Shown in pieces: positions 17,733 through 26,613 of a stretch of DNA of 28,265 bases; the first letter of the stretch is position 1; each line of letters opens with the position of its first letter. A program made the translations under genes and the position numbers. The DNA is from Porphyromonadaceae bacterium UBA7180 (GTDB lineage Bacteria > Bacteroidota > Bacteroidia > Bacteroidales > Muribaculaceae). The notes beneath the pieces were generated by a model, which saw only the letters and a list, made by a program, of their open reading frames with translations, made no database searches and was not told the origin of the DNA. The stretch lies in the NCBI GenBank assembly GCA_002491165.1, contig DKVK01000017.1:29930-58194 (forward strand). The letters run 5' to 3'.

Positions 17733-19040
17733 ATGGCATTCGAGAAGCGACGCGTGGACGTCATCACCATGGGGTGCTCCAAGAACCTCGTCGACTCCGA
17801 GCGGCTTATGCGCCGACTGGAGGAGAAAGGGTACGCCATGTACCACGACGCAGAGGAACCGACGGGCGAGTACGTAGTGCTCAACACCTGCGGTTTCATC
17901 TGCGACGCCCTGGAGGAATCCATACAGATGCTCCTCTCGCTCGTGCAGCGCAAGGAGGCCGGGAATGTGGGCAAGATAGCCGTAATGGGCTGTATGTCCC
18001 AGCGTTACTTGGACCAACTCAAACCGGAGTTCCCCGAGGTGGACTATTGGTACGGCAAGTTCGACTGGGACGCTTTCACCGCAATGCTACCCGATGTATC
18101 CGGGGGACATAAGCCCGTCCCTGACTGGGACCGCACCATCACGACCCCGCCTCACTCGGCTTACCTGAAAATATCGGAAGGATGCAACCGCTTCTGTGCT
18201 TTCTGCGCCATTCCCCTCATCACAGGGCGGCACACGTCGCGCCCCGTGGAGGAGATACTCGACGAGGTGCGGGAGTTGGTTTCCCGCGGCGTCAAGGAGT
18301 TCAACGTCATAGCGCAGGACCTCTCTTCCTACGGCATGGACACGGCCGGCCGTCACCTTCTGCCCGAACTCATCGAGCGCATCTCCGACATCGAAGGAGT
18401 GGAATGGATACGCCTCCACTACGCCTATCCGGCTGATTTCCCGTATGATATACTCCGCGTAATACGCGAGCGGAAGAACGTCTGCAAATACCTCGACATA
18501 GCGCTACAACATATCTCCGACAACGTCCTGACGCGTATGCGACGCCACATCGGCCGCGAGGAAACACTTTCGCTTATCAAGAGGATTCGCGAAGAAGTGC
18601 CCGGCATCTGCCTGCGCACCACCCTTATGGTCGGCTTCCCCGGAGAGACGGAAGAGGATTTCGAAGAGCTGAAAGAGTTCGTCAGGGAGGCACGCTTCGA
18701 CCGCATGGGATGCTTCGCCTATTCCGAAGAGCAGGACACTTACGCCGCACGCCATTACACCGACGACGTTCCGCAGGATGTAAAACAGCAACGCCGCGAG
18801 GAAATCGAGGAGATGCAACAGCGTATCGCCGGGCAGCTTAACTCGCAGCTCGTGGGACGCAAACTCAAGGTTCTCGTCGACGAAGTTTACCCCGACTACG
18901 CCATCGCCCGCACCGAGTTCGACAGCCCGGAGGTGGACTACGAAGTGACTGTCTACGGCGGAAATCCCGTCGAAGGAGAGTTCATCGAGGTGGAAATCAC
19001 CGACGTGGAGGAGGAAAACATCAACGCCAAAGCTCTCTGA
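17733..19040 (+). CDS. rimO: Ribosomal protein S12 methylthiotransferase RimO
   Basis: RimO is a radical-SAM enzyme that methylthiolates an aspartate of ribosomal protein S12. The 435-residue protein has the N-terminal UPF0004 domain with MGCSKNLVDSE and cluster cysteines at 15, 53 and 87. The radical-SAM motif is CNRFCAFC with Cys151, Cys155 and Cys158. The C-terminal TRAM domain starts near 370 (GRKLKVLVDE). GCSKNLVDSE and the S12-type radical-SAM spacing favour RimO over the related tRNA enzyme MiaB. It sits 6 bp after ftsY and 7 bp before the chorismate-binding gene, consistent with a single transcript. Confidence 0.96.
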   Translation: MAFEKRRVDVITMGCSKNLVDSERLMRRLEEKGYAMYHDAEEPTGEYVVLNTCGFICDALEESIQMLLSLVQRKEAGNVGKIAVMGCMSQRYLDQLKPEFPEVDYWYGKFDWDAFTAMLPDVSGGHKPVPDWDRTITTPPHSAYLKISEGCNRFCAFCAIPLITGRHTSRPVEEILDEVRELVSRGVKEFNVIAQDLSSYGMDTAGRHLLPELIERISDIEGVEWIRLHYAYPADFPYDILRVIRERKNVCKYLDIALQHISDNVLTRMRRHIGREETLSLIKRIREEVPGICLRTTLMVGFPGETEEDFEELKEFVREARFDRMGCFAYSEEQDTYAARHYTDDVPQDVKQQRREEIEEMQQRIAGQLNSQLVGRKLKVLVDEVYPDYAIARTEFDSPEVDYEVTVYGGNPVEGEFIEVEITDVEEENINAKAL

Positions 19041-19047
19041 ACCGGGA

Positions 19048-20031
19048 ATGAAAGGGAACGGATTCATACTGCGGACTCCCGGCGGTGAAATTCTTCAACG
19101 CGAAGACTGCCGGCTCATCAGGGGAATACATCCGCGGGCTTTCGTCATGGTTCCTTTTGACTTCCACGAGGAGAACGTATGGTCGATGCCGATTACTTCC
19201 GTTAAGCAGGATGAATCCGCCGATGCAAATTGCCGTTACCCCTATCCCGACTCCGACACCACGGAGCGGGAACATTCCGCAATGGTACGCTCCGCCATTG
19301 CTTTCGCGGCCGCGAACCGGGGCAAGTGTATCATCAGCACTGTAACACGCCGTCCCGTTTCGCTCCCTCCGGAGGAACTTTTCGCACGGCTGGAAAAGCG
19401 CTATCCCACAGTCTGCACATTCCTTTTCAGCACAACGGCCACCGGAACATGGCTCGGCGCGACGCCGGAACTGCTTCTCGGCGGCGACGGAAAACGGCTC
19501 TTCACAATGTCGCTCGCAGGGACACGACCCGCCGGGACCGAAGGTGGTTGGGACGGCAAGAACCGCGAAGAGCAAGCCATCGTAACCCGCTTCATTACCG
19601 ACACGCTGCGACGGCACGGACTGAATCCCGAAGCAGGCGAACCCTTTAGCCGCCAGGCAGGACCCGTAGAACATCTTTGCTCAGGAATATCGGCCGAAAT
19701 TCCTCACGGTTGGAGCATGGACAGCCTGCGTGAATTGCTCCGCGCACTCTCCCCCACTCCGGCGCTCGGCGGATTCCCGCGCCGTGAAGCATTGCGCTTC
19801 ATCGCGGCTACGGAACGACATCAGCGCGGCTATTACGGCGGTTTCTTCGGCCTGATAGAATCCCCCTCACAATTCCGCCTCTATGTAAACCTGCGCAGCG
19901 GACGCCTCCGCGACGACGGCCGCGAGATAGCCCTCTTCACCGGCGGCGGGATAACCCCGCTCAGCCAGCCGCGGGAAGAATGGTTAGAAACGCGCCGCAA
20001 AGCCCGCACACTGCCCGACGCACTCTCATGA
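19048..20031 (+). CDS. menF: Isochorismate synthase-like chorismate-binding enzyme
   Basis: The 327-residue protein belongs to the chorismate-utilising family and most resembles isochorismate synthases, which convert chorismate to isochorismate for menaquinone. Visible motifs are KCIISTV with Lys93 in the position of the MenF general base, LGATPELLL (136-144), LAGTRPAG (156-163), PVEHLCSGI, LSPTPALGGFPR and ERHQRGYYGGFFG. A GGGITP block near the C-terminus is followed by EEWLETRRKA. LSPTPALGG is characteristic of isochorismate synthase rather than anthranilate synthase (which has HPxxTVSGxP). It follows rimO by 7 bp. No menD or other men gene lies next to it, which differs from the usual men cluster. 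An anthranilate or aminodeoxychorismate role is less likely. Confidence 0.85.
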   Translation: MKGNGFILRTPGGEILQREDCRLIRGIHPRAFVMVPFDFHEENVWSMPITSVKQDESADANCRYPYPDSDTTEREHSAMVRSAIAFAAANRGKCIISTVTRRPVSLPPEELFARLEKRYPTVCTFLFSTTATGTWLGATPELLLGGDGKRLFTMSLAGTRPAGTEGGWDGKNREEQAIVTRFITDTLRRHGLNPEAGEPFSRQAGPVEHLCSGISAEIPHGWSMDSLRELLRALSPTPALGGFPRREALRFIAATERHQRGYYGGFFGLIESPSQFRLYVNLRSGRLRDDGREIALFTGGGITPLSQPREEWLETRRKARTLPDALS

Positions 20032-20181
20032 CACATTTGTTCACCAAGTCCTGACGGGTGAGGTTCATGTCCTAAATCATAAACTTAAGCAACATTACAA
20101 GGGCGGGAGCGACGTGATAACAGGTTATCGGAGGGAATTTTGGCCTATTCTCAAAAAAAAATTAAAATTTTTCGGGAAAAA

Positions 20182-20213
20182 TTTGTTGAATTACGATAAA
20201 TAGATTAACTTTG
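20182..20213 (+). promoter_or_regulatory. Promoter of the DUF2975-XRE unit
   Basis: TTTG at 20182-20185, then 20 nt, then TAACTTTG at 20206-20213 is an exact Bacteroidetes promoter, preceded by a very AT-rich stretch (20150-20180) that could act as an UP element. It overlaps the TTG codon at 20211, so translation must begin further down, at GTG 20241. Confidence 0.75.
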
Positions 20214-20240
20214 CAGCGGAAACCAAAATACATTCGCATT

Positions 20241-20897
20241 GTGAACCTCAACAAAAACAAAATATCGGTAAACCTACTGTGCGTCTGCATCATCGCCCTG
20301 ATAAGCATTACGGTGCTCTTCGGCCTCGGTGTCTTCACGCAAGGTTTCGTGGAAGGAATGAACGAAACCCGTGAGCCGATAGCCCACGACGACTATCTCT
20401 TCCTCACCGCCTCGTTCACCCCCGCTTCGATGGCCGAAACGCCCGACTCCATAATGGCGTCCGACGGCCATCGACTCCCCATCTTCACCGGCAAAGGGAG
20501 CGTCGGCGTCCCCATAGAGCGCATACAGGATTTCCCGCTCATATTGCTTGCCGTATGCGGTCTATTGACACTTGTAATCTTCATCTTCCTGCTCGTACAG
20601 TTCGTCAAGCTCATCGTCAACTTCAACCGCGGCCGCATTTTCGAGGTCAGGAACTGCCGTTACCTCTCGCGCATCGGAGTGTCGATGCTCGTCCTGGCCG
20701 TGCTCTCCATGTTCGTCAGCTACGGCAACTCGCAGATGATAATCGACGCCGCCGGAGGTCTCAAGAACTATACTACCGTAAACTGGTGGGACCTCATCCC
20801 CTCCTCCGATTTCCTAGTAGGCCTGCTTGCGCTCCTGTTCGCACAGATATGGAAGCGCGGCATCGCGATAAAGAATGAAAATGAACTAACCGTTTAA
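20241..20897 (+). CDS. DUF2975-family membrane protein
   Basis: This protein of about 218 residues has four hydrophobic segments: near the N-terminus (VNLLCVCIIALISITVLFGL), about 105-125, 145-165 and 190-210. It carries the GRIFEVRNCRYLSRIG-like loop typical of DUF2975 proteins (NFNRGRIFEVRN). The family's biochemical role is unknown. Its constant companion is a small XRE-type regulator, found here 15 bp downstream. Start choice: the frame opens at TTG 20211 but that lies in the promoter, so GTG 20241 (protein MNLNKNKISV) is more likely. The family call is good and the start is moderately sure. Confidence 0.82.
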   Translation: MNLNKNKISVNLLCVCIIALISITVLFGLGVFTQGFVEGMNETREPIAHDDYLFLTASFTPASMAETPDSIMASDGHRLPIFTGKGSVGVPIERIQDFPLILLAVCGLLTLVIFIFLLVQFVKLIVNFNRGRIFEVRNCRYLSRIGVSMLVLAVLSMFVSYGNSQMIIDAAGGLKNYTTVNWWDLIPSSDFLVGLLALLFAQIWKRGIAIKNENELTV

Positions 20898-20912
20898 CCT
20901 TCAGCTCATTAT

Positions 20913-21155
20913 ATGGCGATAATCGTAAACCTGGACGTAATGATGGCTAAGCGGAAAATCTCGCTCGGCGAGCTTGCCGAACGCATGAGCATAACCCCGT
21001 CGAACCTCTCTATCCTCAAGACGGGGAAAGCCAAAGCCATACGTTTCTCCACCCTCAACAACATCTGCCGACTCCTGGACTGCCACCCCGGCGACATCCT
21101 GGAATATGTCCCCGACGAGCCGGAAGCGGACGGGGCAACGCAGAAACTGCCATGA
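20913..21155 (+). CDS. Small XRE/Cro-CI-family transcriptional regulator
   Basis: An 80-residue protein consisting almost wholly of one helix-turn-helix domain of the YozG/HTH_26 type: an MIVNLDVMMAKRKISLGELAERM-like start, then SITPSNLSILKTGKAKAIRFSTLNNICRLLDCHPGDILEY. This is the usual partner of DUF2975 proteins, and in other genomes the pair form a conserved two-gene unit. The likely role is autoregulation of its own operon, which is inferred. Note that its N-terminal residues read MAIIVNLDVMMAKRK, so an internal Met start is possible but shortens the domain. The pepO-like gene follows 34 bp later and may share the transcript. Confidence 0.88.
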   Translation: MAIIVNLDVMMAKRKISLGELAERMSITPSNLSILKTGKAKAIRFSTLNNICRLLDCHPGDILEYVPDEPEADGATQKLP

Positions 21156-21189
21156 CAGAAATTCCAACTAATAAACCTAAGATAGAAAA

Positions 21190-23229
21190 ATGAATCGTCT
21201 GAACTATTTGTTAATGGCCCTCGCGCTGGGAACAGCCACGCTCCCCGTAATGGCCGAAGAACACCTCCACAGCCTTGACCTCAACAACGTCGACAAGTCT
21301 GTGAATCCGAAAGAAAACTTCTTTGACTACGTGACCAACGGCTGGCGCAAAAGCCATCCCCTGACCCCGGAATACGCCCGTTACGGCCAGTTCAACATCC
21401 TCAACGACTCGAGCAACAACCGCGTGCAGCGCATCGTCACCGGCCTCTCGGCCACAAACCCCGCTCCCGGCACCAACGCCTACAAAGTGGCCGCTATCTA
21501 CGAGATGGCAATGGACTCCGTGCGCCGCAACCAGCTCGGCGCCGAACCCATCAAGCCGATGCTCCGCCGTATAGAGAACACCGGCAAAGAGGGCATGACC
21601 GACCTCTTCTATGAAATACAGAAACACTACGGGAGCCCCTTCATGGGTGTCGGTATCCAGGAAGACCTCAACAACTCCGCACAGTATGCCATGTACATAG
21701 GCAGCGGCGGCATGGGGCTCGGCGACCGCGACTACTATCTCAAAAACGACAAGGAGAACAAGAAAATCCGCGAAGCCTACAAGAAGATGATGCACCGTAT
21801 GCTCGTCCTTTCCGGCTACAGCAAAAAGGACGCCACCCGCATCGTCAAGAACGTTATGAAGATAGAGACGGCTCTGGCCGACTCCGCCCTTACCCGCGAA
21901 GAGAGCCGCAACATGCTCGCCATGAACAATCCCCGCACCATGGACTGGGTGAAAGCAAACTACCCCAATATCCCCTGGGACAACTTCTATAAGGCAACGA
22001 TGGGACTCGACAATATCACCGACGTCATCGTGACCGAGCCCCGCAGCATGGCAGCCGCGAACAACCTCATGAAGTCTACCACCGACCGCGAGAAGAAAGA
22101 CTACTACATCTGGCAGGTAGTCAAGGACGGCGCATCATGCCTGAGCGACGACTTCACCAACGCCGCCTTCGAGTTCTCCAAGGTAATGTCGGGCGTAGAG
22201 AAACAGCAACCCCGCTGGAAACGCGCCCTCGCAGTGACCGAAGGCAGCATGGGCGAAGCCATCGGCGAACTCTATGTGGAGGAATACTTCCCCGCTTCCT
22301 CAAAGGAATATATGGAAGGCCTCGTGGAGAACATCCGCACCTCGCTGGGCAAGCACATCCTCAACCTCCCCTGGATGTCCGACGAAACCAAACTCCGTGC
22401 CATCAACAAGCTCGGCGCCATCACGGTGAAAATCGGTTATCCCGACAAGTGGAAAGACTACTCCACACTCATCATCGACCCCTCCAAGAGCTACTACGAC
22501 AACATGATGGCCGTAGGCGACTGGAAGATGCAGGAAGTACTCAACAAATGGGGCAAACCCGTTGACCGCACCGAGTGGGGCATGCTCCCGCAGACCATCA
22601 ACGCCTACTACAACCCTCTGAACAACGAGATAGTGTTCCCCGCCGGAATCCTGCAGGCCCCGTTCTATGACCCCGCATCCTCCGACGCCGAGAACTACGG
22701 CGGCATCGGCGTGGTCATCGGCCACGAGCTGACACACGGATTCGACGACCAGGGCTGCATGTTCGACAAGGACGGCAACATGAAGAACTGGTGGACACCG
22801 GAAGACGCCCAGCGCTTCGCCACCCTGACACAGGGTCTCGCCAAGCAGTTCGACGAGGTGGAAATCCTCCCGGGACTCATGGCCAACGGCCAGTACACGC
22901 TGGGTGAGAACATCGCCGACCAGGGCGGTCTGCGCGTGGCCATGACAGCCTTCCTCAACTCGCAGAAGCAGAAGGGAGTGGATGTGGCTACCGCCAGGAT
23001 CGACGGCTTTACGCCCGCCCAGGTGTTCTATCTCAACTATGCCAACCTCTGGGCACAGAACATCCGCGAGGCCGAGATGCGTTCGCTCACGCAGGGCGAC
23101 GTGCATTCGCTCGGCAAGAACCGCGTGAATGTCACCCTCCGCAATATCGGGCCGTTCTTCGAGGCGTTCTCTATCACTGAGGGTCAGCCGATGTATCGTC
23201 CCGCAGAGGAGCGAGTGACCATCTGGTAA
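21190..23229 (+). CDS. pepO: Secreted M13-family zinc metallopeptidase (PepO/neprilysin-like)
   Basis: The 679-residue protein has a signal peptide (LLMALALGTATLPVMA) and the full M13 layout: an N-terminal substrate-filtering domain (Peptidase_M13_N, about 35-430) and the catalytic domain. The catalytic domain has zinc motif HELTH (His512, Glu513, His516) in VIGHELTHGFDDQG, and the third ligand Glu573 in LGENIADQGG. NAYYNPLNNEIVFPAGIL precedes it as expected. The protein ends in an RVTIW tail similar to the family's C-terminal CxxW motif but without the Cys. M13 enzymes cleave oligopeptides in the periplasm or at the surface. It follows the XRE gene by 34 bp and is closed by a strong terminator. 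Confidence 0.96.
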   Translation: MNRLNYLLMALALGTATLPVMAEEHLHSLDLNNVDKSVNPKENFFDYVTNGWRKSHPLTPEYARYGQFNILNDSSNNRVQRIVTGLSATNPAPGTNAYKVAAIYEMAMDSVRRNQLGAEPIKPMLRRIENTGKEGMTDLFYEIQKHYGSPFMGVGIQEDLNNSAQYAMYIGSGGMGLGDRDYYLKNDKENKKIREAYKKMMHRMLVLSGYSKKDATRIVKNVMKIETALADSALTREESRNMLAMNNPRTMDWVKANYPNIPWDNFYKATMGLDNITDVIVTEPRSMAAANNLMKSTTDREKKDYYIWQVVKDGASCLSDDFTNAAFEFSKVMSGVEKQQPRWKRALAVTEGSMGEAIGELYVEEYFPASSKEYMEGLVENIRTSLGKHILNLPWMSDETKLRAINKLGAITVKIGYPDKWKDYSTLIIDPSKSYYDNMMAVGDWKMQEVLNKWGKPVDRTEWGMLPQTINAYYNPLNNEIVFPAGILQAPFYDPASSDAENYGGIGVVIGHELTHGFDDQGCMFDKDGNMKNWWTPEDAQRFATLTQGLAKQFDEVEILPGLMANGQYTLGENIADQGGLRVAMTAFLNSQKQKGVDVATARIDGFTPAQVFYLNYANLWAQNIREAEMRSLTQGDVHSLGKNRVNVTLRNIGPFFEAFSITEGQPMYRPAEERVTIW

Positions 23230-23304
23230 ATCCATAGGGGAGTGTCGCGGCGGCATCGGTTGTCCGGGCCGCTCTGACAGTTGCCCATGTCGTAAATTAA
23301 ATGG

Positions 23305-23343
23305 CGCCGTGCCGGATAGATTTCCGGTGCGGCGTCTTGTTTT
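23305..23343 (+). terminator. Intrinsic terminator after the M13 peptidase gene
   Basis: A 12-bp stem (23305-23316 with 23323-23334, two G-U pairs) with a 6-nt loop is followed by a T-rich tract (TCTTGTTTT). This is a textbook rho-independent terminator for plus-strand transcription. Confidence 0.8.
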
Positions 23344-23441
23344 CAGTCACTGCAACGGATCGATGTGACAAGGTTGTGCGGCATGTGATATTCCGACGAT
23401 GAGGTCGGCAAAATAGTTAAAAACGTGAAATAAAGTTAAAC

Positions 23442-23450
23442 GGGGGGGGG
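23442..23450 (+). repeat. Homopolymer tract of nine G
   Basis: Nine consecutive G residues lie just upstream of the susC promoter region. Tracts this long can vary in length by slippage. Confidence 0.9.
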
Positions 23451-23479
23451 TAAGTTAATTAAGATTAAATAATACTATA

Positions 23480-23487
23480 TATCTTTG
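23480..23487 (+). promoter_or_regulatory. Probable susC promoter -7 element
   Basis: TATCTTTG matches TAnnTTTG. The -33 position (about 23455-23458) reads TTAA, a weak match. The transcript would start near 23492, giving a leader of about 90 nt. Confidence 0.5.
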
Positions 23488-23489
23488 CG

Positions 23490-23532
23490 AGGATTTTGAT
23501 AGAAGGCTCCGATGTGAAGTCGGCGCGATCCT
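23490..23532 (+). promoter_or_regulatory. Possible hairpin in the susC leader
   Basis: AGGAT at 23490-23494 pairs with ATCCT at 23528-23532, and CCGA at 23509-23512 with TCGG at 23520-23523, forming a two-part hairpin in the 5' leader. A regulatory role is speculative. Confidence 0.25.
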
Positions 23533-23582
23533 GAAGTCATTACACATAAATCAATATTATTTATTTACACATTTTCTTAAGT

Positions 23583-26500
23583 ATGAAAAAGCTGTTTTTA
23601 TTACTTATGATGGTGGCAGCCATAGCTGTCGGCGCATCGGCCCAGACGGTCAGTGTGCGTGGCGTGGTAGTCACTGCCGACGATGAGCCGGTGGTGGGAG
23701 CCACAGTCAAGGCCAAAGGCACCTCGATCGGCACACAGACCGATATCGACGGCAACTTCCGTCTGACGGTGCCCGCCGACGTGAAGCGCCTGACGGTGTC
23801 TTACGTGGGCATGTTTCCGGTCGAAGTGGCCGTGAAGCCTGAAGTGCGAATCGTGATGGAGAACGACGAGCAGATGCTCGACGAAGTGGTCGTGACCGGC
23901 TACGGCTCTACCCGCAAGGCGGCCTTCACCGGCGCTGCATCGGTGGTGGACGGCGATGTTGTCGACCGCAAGAGCGACGCCAACTTCGTGAAGTCGCTCG
24001 AAGGCACCGTGACAGGCTTCCAGTATAACAACTCCACTTCGGCTCCCGGCCAGTGGGGCTCGGTCTACGTGCGCGGCATGGGCTCGCTCAGCAGCTCCTC
24101 GCAGCCTCTCTACGTGATCGACGGCGTGCCTGTCAACTCCGACTACGACGACCTTTATGACTCCAACAACTATTTCGACCCGATGGCGGCCTACAACCCT
24201 GCCGACATCGAGAGCGTGACAGTGCTCAAGGATGCCGCAGCCACCGCCATCTACGGATCGCGCGCGGCCAACGGCGTGGTGGTGATCACCACCAAGAAGG
24301 GCGGACAGGCCCGTCTGAGTGTCACTTTCGAGACCCGTCAGGGCTTCTCGTCGATTGCCAACAACAACATGAAGTTTGCCAACTCGGAGCAGATGATGAA
24401 CCTCATAAGTGGCGGCGTCGTGGCGTCGGGCGATTTCGACAATGTGCAGGAAGCCCGCGAATATCTCACCGACACGTATTTCGGCTGGGACGGCAAGACC
24501 TCGACCGACTGGGTAAAGGCCATCACCCGCAAGCCTTACTATCAGGACTACAATCTGGCGTTCAACGGCACTGTCGGCCAGACCAACTACTATGTGAGCC
24601 TCGGCTACAATAGCACCGACGGTCTGATCGTCGGATCGAGCAACACCCGCTACTCCGGACGCGTAAACCTCGACTCGAAGTACAAGTTCCTCACCGTAGG
24701 ACTCAACTCGCAGTACAGCTACACCGACAACCAGTCGACCTCGCAGTCGACCAACGGCAGCATGTCGGCTCCTATGACCGGCGCCATCAGCTCCATGACT
24801 CCGTTCGATCCCATACGCGTGGAGGTTGACGGCCGGTGGGAGTGGAATCCCGTGCCCTACAACCCTCTCGCAGTGATGGATCCGAAGGTGGGCGATCTCA
24901 ATCAGATCAACAACCAGACCATCAATGCCAATCCCTGGCTGCGTGTCGACTTCGGCAAGGGCATCTGGGCCAAGACCAACTTCGGCGTCAACATCATGGG
25001 TCAGCGCCAGTACAACTACTGGAGCGCCATCACCAATCCGCAGGGTCAGGACTACAACGGCCTCGGCCAGCAGTATAACGCCAACACCACGACCCTTACA
25101 TGGACCAATACCCTCGGTTGGGACTACACCTTCGGCGACAAGCATGTGATCAACCTGCTTCTCGGTCAGGAGATGATGCGCCGCACCTATTGGCAGGAGT
25201 TCTATTCCGGCCAGGACTTCCCCTTCGCCGGCGACGGAATGCGTGATCTGAGCACCGCCGGATCGTGGGGCGACAGCTCCTACTACAAGGAGCAGAGCCG
25301 TCTGGCCTCCTACTTCGGCGACTTCCACTACAGCTATGACAACCGCTACTATCTCTCGGCATCGTTCCGCCGCGACGGCAGCTCGATATTCGGCAACGAC
25401 AAGCGCTGGGGCAACTTCTGGTCGGTCGGCGGCAAGTGGCGTCTGACCCAGGAGGAGTGGCTCAAGGGCAACCGTCTGCTGACCAACGCCGCACTGCGTG
25501 CAAGCTACGGTACGGTCGGCAACCAGAGCCTCGGCTCGGTATACGCCGCCCGCGGATTCTATCGTCTCGGCTTCAACTACGCCGGCAAGCCCGGCATGGT
25601 GCCCTCGCAGGTGGCAAATCCCGATCTGTCGTGGGAAACATCGCGCAAGTTTGACGTCGGCTTCGATCTGTCGCTCCTCAACCGCGTCCACTTCACGTTT
25701 GACTTCTATAACGAAGACACATCCGACGCACTCTATTCCGTGCCACTTTCCTACACTACAGGTCTCGGTTCGTGGTACAAGAACATCGGCAAGATCCGCA
25801 ACCGCGGCATAGAATTCGGTGTCAATGGCACGGCATTCTACACCAACGACGTGGCCGTAAACGTGTTTGCCAACATCACATGGAACCGCAACGAGGTGAT
25901 CAAGCTCGCCGACGGATCGGTGGAAAGCACCTATACGATCATCGAAGAGGGACGTCCCTACCGTCAGTTCTACATGCCTGAGTATGCGGGCGTAAATCCC
26001 GAAAACGGCAAGGCGCTCTACTACAAGGGTACCGAGGGCGACGAAGTGACCGAAAACTATTTCGAGGCCGGCAAGCGCTATGTTGGCTCGGCCGACCCGA
26101 AAGTGTTCGGCGCATTCGGCTTCTCGGCCAATGCCTATGGCTTCGACGCGTCGATGCAGTTCAACTACCGTCTGGGCGGCAAAGTGTATGATTCGGGTCA
26201 CAAGTTCACCGGCTGGGGCATGGACATGCGCACACCGCTCGAGAAGGTCGTGACCGACTCCTGGACTCCCGAGAACCCGGGCGGCAAGTACCCGCAGTAT
26301 ATCTACGGCGACCCCTACAACACCATGGCCAACTCCACCCGCTGGCTGATGAGCGGCAATTACCTGCGCCTGAGCAACATCACCTTCGGCTATACGGTGC
26401 CTGCCAAGCTTACTCGCCGGTTCTTCGTGCAGAAGCTGCGCGTCTACACCACCTTCGACAACGTGCACACCTGGACAGCAAGCGACTTCACGGGCTACAA

Positions 26501-26585
26501 CCCCGAGACATACTCGTCGGGCGAGATCGCATGGCAGTATCCGGCGGTGTTCACCTTCACCGGCGGCGTACAGGTGACTTTCTAA
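23583..26585 (+). CDS. SusC/RagA-family TonB-linked outer-membrane transporter
   Basis: The 1000-residue protein has a signal peptide (KKLFLLLMMVAAIAVGASA, cleaved near residue 20), then a carboxypeptidase-regulatory-like beta domain (about 22-95, with DIDGNFRLTV). The LDEVVVTGYG TonB-box region near 100 follows, and then the plug domain with YVRGMGSLSSSSQPLYVIDG and ATAIYGSRAANGVVVITTKKG. The rest is the 22-strand beta barrel ending in an aromatic tail (GGVQVTF). With SusD it forms a lidded importer for oligosaccharides or peptides. Substrate cannot be inferred. The susD partner begins 28 bp downstream. Codon and GATC use differ from the genes to the left. Confidence 0.97.
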   Translation: MKKLFLLLMMVAAIAVGASAQTVSVRGVVVTADDEPVVGATVKAKGTSIGTQTDIDGNFRLTVPADVKRLTVSYVGMFPVEVAVKPEVRIVMENDEQMLDEVVVTGYGSTRKAAFTGAASVVDGDVVDRKSDANFVKSLEGTVTGFQYNNSTSAPGQWGSVYVRGMGSLSSSSQPLYVIDGVPVNSDYDDLYDSNNYFDPMAAYNPADIESVTVLKDAAATAIYGSRAANGVVVITTKKGGQARLSVTFETRQGFSSIANNNMKFANSEQMMNLISGGVVASGDFDNVQEAREYLTDTYFGWDGKTSTDWVKAITRKPYYQDYNLAFNGTVGQTNYYVSLGYNSTDGLIVGSSNTRYSGRVNLDSKYKFLTVGLNSQYSYTDNQSTSQSTNGSMSAPMTGAISSMTPFDPIRVEVDGRWEWNPVPYNPLAVMDPKVGDLNQINNQTINANPWLRVDFGKGIWAKTNFGVNIMGQRQYNYWSAITNPQGQDYNGLGQQYNANTTTLTWTNTLGWDYTFGDKHVINLLLGQEMMRRTYWQEFYSGQDFPFAGDGMRDLSTAGSWGDSSYYKEQSRLASYFGDFHYSYDNRYYLSASFRRDGSSIFGNDKRWGNFWSVGGKWRLTQEEWLKGNRLLTNAALRASYGTVGNQSLGSVYAARGFYRLGFNYAGKPGMVPSQVANPDLSWETSRKFDVGFDLSLLNRVHFTFDFYNEDTSDALYSVPLSYTTGLGSWYKNIGKIRNRGIEFGVNGTAFYTNDVAVNVFANITWNRNEVIKLADGSVESTYTIIEEGRPYRQFYMPEYAGVNPENGKALYYKGTEGDEVTENYFEAGKRYVGSADPKVFGAFGFSANAYGFDASMQFNYRLGGKVYDSGHKFTGWGMDMRTPLEKVVTDSWTPENPGGKYPQYIYGDPYNTMANSTRWLMSGNYLRLSNITFGYTVPAKLTRRFFVQKLRVYTTFDNVHTWTASDFTGYNPETYSSGEIAWQYPAVFTFTGGVQVTF

Positions 26586-26613
26586 CCTTTAACAAAACAA
26601 GAAGCTAAACAAG

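Larger units (their letters stand above)
23230..23582. other. pepO-susC intergenic region
   Basis: The 353-bp gap has no gene. It carries the pepO terminator (23305-23343), a run of nine G (23442-23450), the susC promoter and a susC leader with a possible hairpin. It is also where the GATC frequency of the window changes sharply. Confidence 0.7.

Noticed and set aside
20113..20128. Short perfect inverted repeat GATAAC-AG-GTTATC after the menF-like gene
   Set aside because: A two-base loop cannot form a stable hairpin and no T tract follows. It could be an operator, but a single 6-bp palindrome is too weak to call.
23601..26468. 955-codon open frame on the strand opposite susC
   Set aside because: It is a mirror of the GC-rich codon pattern of susC, its product is His/Val/Ala-rich without domains, and the plus strand gives a clear SusC protein.
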